Assembly (NCBI RefSeq): GCF_003073045.1
Contig: NC_037596.1
Coordinates: 28,494,392-28,558,391, forward strand
Direction: 5' to 3'
From: Pomacea canaliculata
Taxonomy: Eukaryota > Mollusca > Gastropoda > Architaenioglossa > Ampullariidae
Length of the DNA stretch: 64,000 nucleotides
Within the stretch, counting starts at the first letter, position 1. Each line of letters opens with the position of its first letter. Positions 11,905 through 23,655 of this stretch are shown one piece after another. Below the pieces are notes generated by a model. That model was not told where the DNA came from. It saw only the letters and a program-made list of their open reading frames with translations, and did not search any database. The position numbers were made by a program, and so were the translations under genes.

Positions 11905-12990
11905 CTTTGTCATAATTAACACATTAAAAAACAGGATTAGGTGGTGAAGAGATAAAAATCATTATTGACTACAATTTGTTTTCCTGTTATTGACAGGTGA
12001 CCGATTACTGAACCTTAGAGTACATGTAACTTAATGCCAGCTCAAAAACAAATGTTAAGACATTTTTGCTTATTTATTTTGTTGTCAATTAGAGCGCCCG
12101 TGTTAGTTATTTAAAACAATTAATAATACACGATTGGGCAGCACAATCGTTAATTAAAATGGTTATACGATGTCAGGCTGATTCATCGCCAGGTGTGTAG
12201 ATTGATATTGAAGGAGTGAGGGCGTAATTAAAATTTAAAAAAAATCAACAAAATAATTTTAATGTCGTTTACTTGTACAAATACATGACTTAATTATATT
12301 TGTAAATATTAACTCAGTTACACGAAAAGGGAATATAAATTGTCAAAGACACTCTAAATAATAATGGACTATAAAATTTATCAGTTATATTCACAATTTA
12401 TATCCTTCGTCACATATACGCCATAATGTGTTTCTAAAATTGTTTTTTTTTTTGTAAGTTGGACACTTTGCTCTGTTCTTTGAAACCTTACTGATAAACT
12501 AAAAAGAAACCTAAAGAAACAACTCGTTTTTCATGTATTACATACATATTATTATTTCAAAATTTACTACCATGTGCCTATATCTACTGTTCTTCTACAA
12601 AAAAAAAAAGGTGTACAGTGTGTGTGTGTGTTATGAAGTGTGTACAGCTATTATAAGATATTATCAGATATTATCTGAAAAAACTTAGAAACCTCCTACT
12701 TATAACACAAACATTACATAATACTTAATTATTTAATTATGCAATACTTAGTAAAATAGAGATGAAAAGCTCATTACTTGATTATAATGTTAGGAATTGT
12801 GAGAAATGTTTAGATTTTAGTGTAAACTTAACTTAGAAGAGAAAATGTTCCACTCCAAAATATTTGAACCTATTTGTACCAAAAAAAGGAAAACTCCCGG
12901 ATGTGATAGATTGCCCTATGACACTTTTTAAGATTGCAGATAACATCTTCGTGAGATTTCTACACTATCTCTTTTACTAAAGTAAATTTA
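11905..12990. other. Upstream region of EF-hand copy 3, no gene seen
   Basis: Conserved proximal promoter, then the distal element at about 12,125-12,205, here shortened. The remainder is AT-rich with a small TG run near 12,620. No supported exon. Confidence 0.55.
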
Positions 12991-12999
12991 AGTGGTACT

Positions 13000-14230
13000 T
13001 ATCCCAAAAAGTGGTTACAGGTCAGCTGCTCGCAGGCCCTCGAAAGTTTCTTCTGTCCAGCCAGGACAGCAATCACCTCCTTCTCACCTTTTTGTCCTCC
13101 TTTTTCACTCTCTTTCTTCCCATTCGTTTTTCTTTTTCTGAATCTCGTGGACAGTCGTCGTCTAGCAACGGCCGTGTCGGACGTGCAGGTCGGTTTTAGA
13201 CCGTGACACAGGTAACCGTCGTCTTTTTGTCTCTTGTTGGTTGACTTGTCCCGAGCCGTTTCGGTGGATAAACAAATAATATTTTGTCTTCCGCATTTCT
13301 CTAGTATACGGGGCCCTAGTGTTAAAGCATGATGGACAATTCTATGTAGTCCTGTTTCCACAGGCTCGCCGTATTTTTGTCTCCCTTCTGTTTTCTCCTT
13401 CTTTATTTCCGCTCTCCTTCCATCTCTCCATCTACACGGCCACTACTGCAAGGTCTCCATCCGTCCGCCTGTCCAACCTGCGCCATCGCCTTGTAGACGC
13501 GTGTACACGTGACCGTGCTGCACCCCTGGCGCCTCCAAGCCTTGGTACGGAGCTGCGAGGGTGTGAACCTGCCAGCAGGGGTCCACGTGACCAACGGTCT
13601 GCCGAGGTTTTACACCTGCAGAGGGCCCTGGAAGGGAAAGGAGGAAGTGGGGTCAAGGCTGGAGCGCGACAAAACGCAAGAGGACAAGCTGCAGTCGGCA
13701 AGCACTGTGACCAACCTACAGACTTGCCACCCCGCAGTGTGTGGGTGTTGTGTCTCCTCTTCTCTGCTTTTTCTTTCGTTTCCTTTTTATATTTACCCTT
13801 TATTTCGGCCTGTGCTTATGGCAGTGGCTTTTTTTTATCTTCTCTTTCTCTTTTAAGTGCAGGTGTAAATGTGTGTATAAGAAAGTTAATTAGTATTTTG
13901 CGTAATGAATTTCTTGTTTAGATATTTGTGAATGTTTGCTCATGTGCTAGTAAACCTAAATGTAAAATGCTTGTCGCATGTATAATCATTATTTTGTGAC
14001 CCTGTGTTCCAATTGTTTTCGTCTGCAGGATAGCTCATCGACTAAAATCTCAATTTTCAACTTTCAAAGCCTTTAGTGCCTCTCACCATCCGGGTAAGAT
14101 GGAGATGGAGTCATCAGTAAAGAAGAAAGCACGAATTTTGTCAAACCTGGGATAATTAACTTTATACAGCGCTGTCACTTAAAGACCAGCAAAAACACCA
14201 GTCAGGCTTATACACATTTTAAATTCTTTT
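13000..14230 (+). repeat. GC-rich conserved block, array unit 3
   Basis: Nearly collinear with 2269-3430. The longest open frame (13319-13921) is interrupted or shifted in the other copies, so it is not taken as a gene. Confidence 0.6.
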
Positions 14231-15031
14231 CAACTTTCAGAAATAAACTTATTGGAATAAATAGCTAATAGCAAAAATGCACACAACTTTGAATGTATCA
14301 TGGCAATTTTAAAATTATCAATGTATGTTAACGACACAAAAACAGAAAGACAGACAGATAGACCAATTAACGAACTATGTTTAAAAAGTATGCAAATTTC
14401 ATGCAATTTACTCTATTTGTGTAGTTGTCCGTCAAAGTGTAGATACTGTGCTGCTTAATGCAGAAAGTGGCGAAAGGGGCATAAACATCGTCACACGCTT
14501 TCATCTCAGTTGTTGCTTCCCTTTTTAAAATACACAACACAATTTTCTTTCTTGCAGTATCTTTATAATTCTTCTAGTACATTACATACAATACAAGAAT
14601 ACGACGAGAAGTCATTGTATTGTATCCTTTGTGTTGCATGCTAAAAAGATAGATTAAAAGACTAAGGCATTTATGTTTGTTGATAGTAGCTTGTTTATAC
14701 TCAGTCAGCAAGAATAAATGGCGGTACAATTTCAGAACAGCATCGTCCACCTGTCAGTAGAGAAAAGGAGAGCATCGTTGTTATTTAAGGTGAAAAAATA
14801 CACCTTGAACGTAAATCCTTTTAACACAAAAATGAGTTACAAACTATTTTTTCTACAGACAACAAGTGAAATGTCCGGTCTGATGAACCACGTTCAGTGT
14901 ATACAGTCAAGTGGATGACATCGTGATGATCGTAATAATGTCAATGTTTGTTTTACTGTGTCCTAAAAGACAAAAGACACAATACCTCGAGAATCAATTT
15001 TTTTTTCAATTTCTTTCAAGTACAAGCATAG
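14231..15031. other. 3' flank of EF-hand copy 4
   Basis: Homologous to the flanks of copies 2, 3 and 5. No exon supported. Confidence 0.5.
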
Positions 15032-16696
15032 TCAGCCAATCACAGATAAGGTTTCTATCGCCTTCGTAATTGCGGCAACAATCTGGCAAAAAGAAAAACA
15101 AAATAAGCGAGATTTCCCTTTTATGCTATACTCTTTATTATGTCTTAGGTCTCCAAATACATAGTCCTGAATTGATAAATTGCTAGTTGTTATTATCAAA
15201 TACAGTTCTGTTTTATAAAAAAAATTCTGCAATATAGCTTGCAAACTAAACACCTTCTTGGTAATTATACAAACATTTTAATTACTTCAATTACATTGAA
15301 ATTTTTGAATGTCTTATTAACAATATTTAAAATGGCAACTTTCCATACTTTAGGTTTAGTCAAAGCAAATTATATAGACTGTATTGGTTGTGGTTCAAGT
15401 ATTATAAATATTTATAAAAAAGAGAATATAAACAACATAGAGCTTAAACTATTCTAAAAAAAACCCTTGGGAAAAGAATTAATTTTTAAGTTAATTTTCA
15501 AACATTTAGCACAAAACGACTGAATCCTTCTCAAATTCGTACAGTTATGTATTGTATTCAAAAAAATCTATTAGGAACTTACACGCGGCATGTTCTCTTG
15601 AAATTCTTCAAGTGTGACTACGCCGTTTTCTAAAAAAGAAACAAAACACATTTTGTTTGAAAACATCAAATTTAAGATGATTGATACGTTTACTCAATAA
15701 AACGTGTGTTCCCGTTAAACGTGTGTTAATGTAAAAATAGCTGTTGCCTAACTTTTAACAACAGATTATACATACTCCCCAAAAGTAACTGATATAAATC
15801 AGTACACTTACTATTAGTGTCCAAGATGTTGAACAAGGGAACAGCACCCGAGGCAGAAATTTTGCCGTCGATCGTGCCATCGAGTTTGTCGTAGTAATTA
15901 AACTGTCCTTTGACGACTCTGTTAGGAATTTTTTGTGGTTGACTTAGTTTATATTCCTCATAGTTCACAACACCATCGCCTGCAACAAAAATATTGCACA
16001 ATTATTAATCGTTATTATAAGTCAAACGATGGCCGCTGTAAACATAAGAAACAGTAAGAAAATAAAGCTTTACTAATTGGAGTTTCATTGCTTTTATTTA
16101 CTGTTGAGCTGTATTGCTATAACCTTTTCTCGATTATCCACACTTCGTAAAATTATAAAAATGTCGTTATTAATATTGCTTGGTTACCATTCAAATCGGG
16201 AATACTTCTATATTTTTCAACCTCATCCAGCGTCACCAAGCCATCGTGGTTAAAGTCAACTGCGACGAACCCTTGGCGAAGAGCTTCGGGGTTTAAGCTG
16301 AAAAATATGAATTTCATTGTCAGTTGTTTATCCATGCTATGGTGAATCCAGACATGTTTTTTGCCAGAGGTGGTTCTTGACATAACAAGGTTTCCAGTTT
16401 GCGTAGTGCACAACATTTAAATAAATCATTAAATAATTACACACTACTTATTCTACTACAAATGTAAAACAAAACAATAAAACACATTAAGATAAAATTG
16501 TGTAGTCTCATATTTTTAATTGTTTTAATCTTGCTTTCTGTCCTAAACATTTTAGGTTAGAATTGGTTAGAATTTTAATCACATTAACAGTAGCGCTAAA
16601 CATCGAGTATATGTAAGTCTATGAATGTTACCTTAAAAAAGGTGAGTGTTGTCCAAATGCAACAGCAAGAAGACCAAAGAGGATGAGGATCTTCAT
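15032..16696 (-). CDS. EF-hand secreted protein, copy 4 (intact)
   Basis: Exons: 16632-16696, 16188-16297, 15812-15979, 15583-15629, 15032-15082. Open to TGA at 15032-15034; 146 residues. The signal peptide begins MKILILFGLLAVAFG, with mature N-terminus QHSPFL. Loops: DFNHDGLVTLDE (36-47), DLNGDGVVNYEE (56-67) and DTNKNGVVTLEE (112-123), each with acidic position 1, Gly at 6, a hydrophobic residue at 8 and Glu at 12. The third site (YYDKLDGTIDGK) has Tyr at position 1 and is probably structural only. The protein ends in a short hydrophobic helix-like tail coded by the last exon. Best representative of the family here, because all canonical loops are complete. Confidence 0.92.
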
Positions 16697-16928
16697 TTTG
16701 AAATACAAAAGTTAATCTAAAAGTTGAAGTGCTAAAGTTAGAGAGGCAGACATTAGATGTGTTCTCTTTTATAAACCAATGCTAGCCATCTTCTTGACTC
16801 GCTATTTCTATGACAACAGTTTACTCACTTTTTCTCTTACCTGTCTGAAAAAAGTATCGTTCATATGTACAGACAAGTATTGTGTTTGTACTTTTTCAAT
16901 TACAAGAATATTCCATCATTTTATATTT

Positions 16929-17011
16929 ACCTTTTGAATCAGAAGACAGTCTATCGGAAGCTGTAGCAGGTGTGGTGACTGGCAGATAGTGGTGTCCCCT
17001 CTCTTAAAATA
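16929..17011 (-). promoter_or_regulatory. Exon 1 and TATA-like box of EF-hand copy 4
   Basis: TATTTTA on the minus strand (17005-17011). The following non-coding exon is shorter than in the other copies, with about 15 bases missing, and uses donor gtaaat. Confidence 0.55.
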
Positions 17012-18090
17012 CTCTTTGTCATAATTAACACATTAAAACAAGATTAGGTGGTAAAAAGATAAAAATCTTCACTGAATATAATTTGTTTTCTGTTATTGAC
17101 AGGTGACCGCTTCTGAACCTTAGATTAAATGATACTTAACACTAAATGCTTGGACAACTTCGCTGTATTTATTATTAAGCTGTCGATTACAGTGCACTTG
17201 CTCGTTAAAAGAACATTATTTTCTATGTTTAGAAAGTTTAAGAAAACAATAATAGCAAAATGTATAGATGTATTTTACTTAACTGAAGCACGTTTAATTC
17301 AGTAGATAAGGATTTTTTTTTTCAAGATCAAACTAAGGGCAACGCTATGATTTAATTCCAAGAAGATTAACTGTCAGCCTCTGTATTACTGCTAATACCC
17401 TACTAGGCGAGACAATCGTTAATTAAACTGGTTATATGATGTCAGGCTGATTTTTCTCCAGGTGTGCAGGTTGATAATGAAAGAGTGAGACAAAAAGGCG
17501 AGCGCATATTTAAAGAGAAAAACATCAACATAAATGAATGGATTTAATAAATAAGTGTCGATGAAGTGTACAAGTATAACACTCAATAATATGGAAAAGT
17601 TTAACTCCTTTATACAAAAGTAAAGAAATATTCCCAACGACTTTTTACATATGATTGGAGTATAAGATATAATGGAAAATAAGTATATCATTTATATTTA
17701 CATCTCATATCTCTCTTTGTTTAAAATGCGCAATTTGTGTTTCCCAAGTTATTCTCTTGTGTTTGTTGTTTTAAGTTTTTGAAAACTTGTTTGATAAACT
17801 GAGAAACACCTTAAGAAACACACTCGTTTTTTTACCGTGTTACATACCTCTATTCTATTTAAAAATCTTTTGCCATCTGTCTGTATCTACTGTCCTTCTA
17901 CTGTCTCACCATTTCTCCGTCTTACGAAAATGTAACAGGTGCCACAGTAAATCTTTACATAATGGGTGAGCCTTACATGTTAAAAAAATACTTAACAAAC
18001 AACTTTTTGATATAACCACACTTTTCATAATTCAGCCTTGACATGAAACAAAAAAAATTTAGAACAAAAATAATTAGGACTGAGTTAATT
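17012..18090. other. Upstream region of EF-hand copy 4, no gene seen
   Basis: Proximal promoter, distal conserved element (about 17,365-17,470), then a stretch (17,930-18,085) that is also present at 24,597-24,775 upstream of copy 5. This shows that the duplicated unit extends at least 1.3 kb beyond the promoter. No exon. Confidence 0.55.
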
Positions 18091-18250
18091 AGGCAGAGAA
18101 GGACCGCAACCCAGTGCAGCTCAGTAGCGCTGAGCTATTTTAAGACCACCGTGACTCTCACGTGACATGCAAATGTCGGGGTTAAGCCAAGTAAAGCGAA
18201 GGCGACCATCGAAACACTGCTCGGTCCTATAACCAATGCAAGGCCCACAC
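18091..18250 (+). repeat. Possible SINE-like or structured element
   Basis: A locally GC-richer patch bounded by aggaccg (about 18,101) and its reverse complement cggtcct. It contains agctcag and ctgagct in a small hairpin reminiscent of a tRNA-type box A, and an ATGCAAAT octamer. No target duplication found, so the nature is unsure. Confidence 0.25.
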
Positions 18251-19310
18251 AATAGTCATGATACCAATAACATATGCTTCTTCTATATATTATATGTTAT
18301 TGTTTTCTGTATTTGAAGTGAATGCTTCTATATACTATGTTTTTGTTTGTTTGTTACGATCATCTCGGCTTGCTTGAATGGGGTCGATTCGGCCATATGA
18401 CAACTCGACCAAGTCCTTTAGTCTATTTGACACAAATATAAACGACTTTTGCAGTAGTTTTGATTCTTAGATATCAGAAGACGCTATTCTAAATGCAACA
18501 AAGGTTGTTGCTGCTATTTTATTTTTTAAAAAAGAACCTTTTGTCTATCGTTCTTCTACGTTATTGTGTGAGCAAAATAATCTTTTACGTGGTCGAATTG
18601 GTCGATTAATAGTAGGATTGACCAATCCCTCGAATGAGTGGGACGGGCGGTACAAACATTATAAACAATGAAATGGTGACTAGCAAGCAGTTAACAGTTC
18701 AAATAACTAAAGTAAATGGAAGTAAAAAGCTTTTGTCATGGTTTAATTGTTAAGCCGTATTGCTTTTGTTTTTAATTTGATAAATAAAATTCCGTCGAAA
18801 ATCAATTATTATCTTATGAAAGGACACTTTTTTTCACATTTGCCTGTTTAGAATTGCATGTAAATAGTCGGTGGTAGTCCAGCCATCCACTGTTGTGTTC
18901 AGGTTGTTGAAGTCGGAGGATGAGCTTGACACCTTGTGTAGTACCAGCTATCCGCCCACTGTGAATGTGTCAGCAGCGAAGAGGGAACAAACACATACCA
19001 GCTGTTGTTTACAGCAAATAAAAATGAAATCAAGTTCTTTTTACACTTAAGGTGATTTGAAATCAGAACAATCAAAACTCTTTAGTTGGTGTAGTGATTA
19101 GAGTTATCTTGTCGAGGACATCCGGTGTCTTCTCTTGAGCCTGTACCCTTCAAACTGTAATTGCGTTCCTAGTGTTTGTTGGTTGAAAGCATACAGCACG
19201 ATGCAGTCGAAAAATAGTGACCACTCGGTGCGTGCACCAAGTACCAATAGGCTCCTTCACTCAAACACTGATGCTAAGTAGAATTAACTTTGCTGATACA
19301 GGGCAAAGGT
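18251..19310. other. Gap without recognised gene
   Basis: AT-rich. Near 18,980-19,035 a segment with ccagctgttgtttacagca recurs at 25,685-25,740. A ggtgtagtgattagag motif at about 19,088 resembles a tRNA-type promoter box but has no convincing second box. No exon supported. Confidence 0.4.
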
Positions 19311-19319
19311 CGGCGTTGC

Positions 19320-19505
19320 CGCGTCAGCAAAAGCAGCATCGTCCTCACAGAATAAAAACACTCACTATGGACACTGAGAAACAATGCACGCCTCCACAGA
19401 TTCATTGTAGCACCATTCCAGATGAAAGACGCCTTCACCTCGAGGATCAACACGAGACTGAGGAAAGACAAAGACACTTCGCCAGAAGGACATTACCACA
19501 ATCTG
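19320..19505 (+). repeat. Fragment of the retroposon seen at 4072-4641
   Basis: Shares a long stretch with about 4255-4430, including cattccagatgaaagac, with small indels. It lacks the poly(A) end of the first copy, so it is truncated or older. Confidence 0.6.
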
Positions 19506-19510
19506 ATCTT

Positions 19511-19889
19511 TTTTGGCGGAAAAGTCTAACAAAAATTATGACATTCAACGATAGTTAAAAAGAAGAAGAGGACCTTTTTTGAACGAGATTATTTTAAATG
19601 TATTTTACTTAAATAGTTGTATAAAAGCAAAGTGAAATGCAAATCATAATTTAGGCCCGACATCATTTTGCTGTAGATGCGCACTTTTGATTGCATTCTG
19701 TACTTATTAAAGACTCACATGCACAGTCTACCAATTTTCATGTAAAATTTTCCACATGAAAATATTTAAACCTATTTGTGCAAAAAAAAAAAAAAAACCC
19801 TCCCGGATCTGATAGATTGCCTTATGACATTTTTAAGATTGCAGATAACATCATATGAGATTTCTACACCATCTCTTTTAATAAAGTGA
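19511..19889. other. Gap without recognised gene
   Basis: AT-rich. From about 19,750 it matches the lead-in to the GC-rich block in units 1 and 3, with an A-run near 19,785. Confidence 0.4.
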
Positions 19890-21110
19890 ATTTAAGTGGT
19901 ACTTATCCCGAAAAGTGGTCGACGGGTTAGCTGCTCGCAGGGCCCTCACAAGTTTCTTCTTTCTAGACAGGACAGCAATCACATCCTTCTCCCCTTTTTG
20001 CCTCCTCTTTTGCTCTCTTTTTTCCCACTCGTTTTTTTTTATCCCTCTTATGGACAGTCGTCGGAAGTGCAGGACGATATTAGACCGTGACCCAGTAGCC
20101 GTCGTCTTTTTGTCTCCTGTTGATCGACCGAACGACTTGTTCCGAGCCGTTACGGTGGGTGAACAAATGACATTTTGTCTTTCGCATTTCTGTAGTCTGT
20201 CGGGGCCCTAATCGGCGAGTGGAAATGCATGATGGACAATTGTATGTAATGCTGTTTCCACAGGCTCGCTATTCCTTTTTCTCTTCTGTTTTGTCCTTCT
20301 TTATTTTCACTCTCCTTCCACCTCTCCATCTACGCCCGCTACCACATCAAGGTCTCCATCCGTCAGCCTGTCCAACCTGCGCCATCGCCCTGTCAATGCT
20401 TGCACACGTGAGCGTGCTGTACCCCGGGTGCTGCCAATCCTTGCTGCGGAGCTGCGAGGGTGCGAACCTGCGAGCAGGGGCCCACGTGACCAACGGTCTG
20501 CCGAGGTTTCACACCTGCAGAGGGCCCCGGGGGAAGGGGCAAGACAACAAAACCTGGACAAGAGGTGGTGGGGTCAACGCTGCAGCGCGACAAAAGGCAA
20601 GATGACAAGCTGCAGTCGGCAAGAACTGTGACCAACCGATAAACTTCCACCCCGCAGTGCGTGTGGGTGTAGTGTCTCCCTCTTCTCTGTTTTTTCTTTC
20701 GTTTCCTTTTTATATTTACCCTTTATTTCGGCCTGTGCTTATGGCAGTGTTTTTTTTTTATCTTCTTTATCTCTTTCGAGTGTGGGTGTGAATAAGAAAT
20801 ATAACAAGAAATTTAATTAGTTTAAGAAATTGGTATAAGAAATTTAATTAGTATTTTGCGTAATGAAGTTCTTTTTTAGATATTTGTGAATGTGTGCTTG
20901 TGTGCGAGTAAACCTAAGTGTAAAATGCTTGCTGCATCTATAATCATTATTTTGTAACCCTGTGTTCCAGTTATTTTGGTCAGCAGAATAGCACATTGAC
21001 TAAAATCTCAACTCTCAACTTCCAAAGCTTTATTGCCTCTTACCAACCCGGGTAAGACGGAGATGAAGTCATCAGTAATGAAAAAAGCACGAATTTTGTC
21101 AAACCAACAT
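19890..21110 (+). repeat. GC-rich conserved block, array unit 4
   Basis: Collinear with the blocks at 2269 and 13,000. Frames of about 100-130 codons occur here but are not shared with the other blocks over their length. Confidence 0.6.
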
Positions 21111-21599
21111 CGTCACATGCTTTCATCTGAGTTGTTGTTTCCCTTTTTAAAATACTCGAACACAATTTTCTTTCTTGCAGAATCTTTATAATCCCTTTAT
21201 TAAATACAATACAAGAATATGCCTGGAAGTCATAGAATCGAATTCTTTGTCTTGTGTACTAAAAAGACAGATTAAACGACTGAGGCCAGTTGTGTTTGTT
21301 GATAGTAGCTTGTTGTTTAATCAGTCAGCAAAAATGAATGGCGGCATCGTGTACCTGTTACAAAAGAAAAGGAAAACATCTTTGTTATTTAAGGTGAAAA
21401 ATACACCTTGAATGTAAATGTTTTTAACACAGACAACAAGTAAAATGGTCGGTCTGATGTACAACTTTAGTGTGTACAGTCAAGTGGATGACATCGTGAA
21501 TATCGTAATAATGTCAATGTTTGTTTTACTGTGTCATAAAAGACAAAAAACACAATACCTCCGGAATCAATGTTTTTTCACTTTCTTCCAAGTATAAGC
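21111..21599. other. 3' flank of EF-hand copy 5
   Basis: Homologous to the flanks of the other copies but shorter, lacking the part corresponding to about 14,180-14,490 of copy 4's flank. Confidence 0.5.
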
Positions 21600-23325
21600 T
21601 TAGCCAACCACAACTAAGGCATCTATCTCCTTAGTAATGCCGACAACAATCTGGCAAAAGAAAAACAAAATAAGCGAGATTCCACTTTTATGCTACACTC
21701 TTTATTATGTCTTAGGTCTCCAAATACATAGTCCTGAATTTATAAATTGCTAGTTGTTGTTATCAAACGTAGTTCTGTTTAAAACAAACGATGCAATATA
21801 GCTTGCAAACTAAAACATGCTTGGTAATTATAAAAATATTTTGATTACTAAATTACATTGAAATTTTTGAAGGTCATATCTGCAATATTTGAAATGACAA
21901 CTATCCGTACTTTAGGTTTAGACAAAGCAAATTATATCGACTGCAATGGTTCTTATAACACACTTTACGTGATATAATAAAAAAATCACGATACTGTATT
22001 GGTTGTGGTTCAAGTATTATAAATACTTTAAAAAGAGAATATACACAAAATAGAGCTTAAACTATTCTAAGAAAACCTTGTGAAAATCATTAATTCTAAG
22101 TTAATTTTTAAACATTTAGCACTTAACGACTGAATCATTCTCAGATTCGGACAGTTATGAATTGTATTCATAAAGAAAATCTATTAGGACCTTACTTTCG
22201 GCATGTTCTCTTCAAATTCTTCAAGTGTGACCTCGCCGTTTTCTAAAAAAAGAACACATTTTGTTTGGAAACATCAAATTTAAGATGATTGATACTTTTA
22301 CGCAATTAAACGTGTGTTAACATAATGTAAAAATAGCTGTTACCTAGTTTTCACAACAGTTTATACATACTCCCTAAAAGAAACTTATATAAATCATTAC
22401 ACTTACTATTAGTGTCCAAGATGTTCATCAAGTTAACATCACCCGAGGGAGAAATTTTGTCGTCGATCTCGCCATCCAGTTTGTCGTAGTACTTGAACTG
22501 TCCTCTGACGATTCTGTTAGGAGTTTTTTGTGGTTGACTAAGTTTATATTCTGTATAGCTCACAAAACCATCGCCTGCAACAAAAATATTGCACACAGTT
22601 GACCTTTCTGAAATTGATCATTATTATGGGTCAAACGATGGCCCGTGTAAACATAAGAAATAGGAAGAAAAGAAAGCTTTCCTATTTGGAGTTTCATTGC
22701 TTTTATTTACTGTTGAGGTTTACTGTTGAGGTGTATTGATGTAACCTTTTCTCAATTATCCACATTCCGTAGAATTATAAAACTTTCGGTTTAGAATTGA
22801 CTGGTTACCATTCAGATCGCGTTTTTTACTAAATTCTTGCACCTCATTCAGCGTCATAAAGCCATCGTGGTTAAAGTCAACTGCGACGAACCCTTGGCGA
22901 ATAGCTTCGGGGCTTACGCTGAAAAATATGAATTTCATTGTCAGTTGTTTTGTCCATGCTATTGTGAATCCATACATATCTTTGTCAGAGGTGGTTCTTG
23001 TCACAACAATGACTCTAGTTTGCGTAGTACACAACATTTAAATAAATCATTAAATAATTACACACTACTTATTCTACTACAAATGTAAAACAAAACCATA
23101 AAAGACATTAAGATAAACTTATGTAGACTTATCGCATATTTTTTTTTTAGTTTTAAGCTTGCTTTCTGTCCTAAAAGTTTAGGTTAGAGTTGGTAAAAGA
23201 ATTTGAATCACATTAACAGTAGCGCTAAACATCGAGTTTATGTAAGTTGATGAATGTTACCTGAAATAAGGTGAGTGTATGCCAAATACAACAGCAAGAA
23301 GACCAAAGAGGATGAGGAACTTCAT
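21600..23325 (-). CDS. EF-hand secreted protein, copy 5 (intact)
   Basis: Exons: 23261-23325, 22809-22918, 22407-22574, 22196-22242, 21600-21650; open to TAA at 21600-21602; 146 residues. The signal peptide begins MKFLILFGLLAVVFG. Loops: DFNHDGFMTLNE (36-47), DLNGDGFVSYTE (56-67) and DTNKNGEVTLEE (112-123); third site degenerate (YYDKLDGEIDDK). Closest to copy 4 in the middle exons. All splice sites are canonical, so it should be functional. Confidence 0.92.
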
Positions 23326-23560
23326 GTTGAAATACGAAGGTTAATCTAAAAGTTCAAGTGTTAATGTTAGACATTCAGACATTAGATGTGTCCAGTTTTA
23401 TAAACCAGTGCTATTCATCTTCTTAACTCGCTATTTCTATGACAACATTTTACTCTTTTTTTTTCTCTTACGTGTCTGAAAAAGCATCGTCTATACGTGC
23501 TGACAAGTATTGTGTTTGTATTTTCTCAATTACAAGAATATTCCATCATTTTATATTTAC

Positions 23561-23653
23561 CGTTTGAATCAGAAGGCAGTCTAGGGGAGGCAGGAGTGTT
23601 CCAGTTGTAGTGTATGGCAGTTGAATTGCAGTGTTGTCCACTCTCTTAATATA
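23561..23653 (-). promoter_or_regulatory. Exon 1 and TATA box of EF-hand copy 5
   Basis: TATATTA (23647-23653, minus strand), then a non-coding exon ending at 23,561 with donor gtaaat. The AGATAAAA and TGACAGGTGA motifs upstream are kept. Confidence 0.65.
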
Positions 23654-23655
23654 GT

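Noticed and set aside
13319-13921. 200-codon open frame in a GC-rich block
   Set aside because: The matching frames in the other three blocks are shifted or stopped, and equally long frames exist on the opposite strand; GC-rich DNA in an AT-rich genome readily gives such frames.
19080-19110. tRNA-like promoter box
   Set aside because: Only one box is present and no cloverleaf can be drawn; not called as a tRNA or firm SINE.
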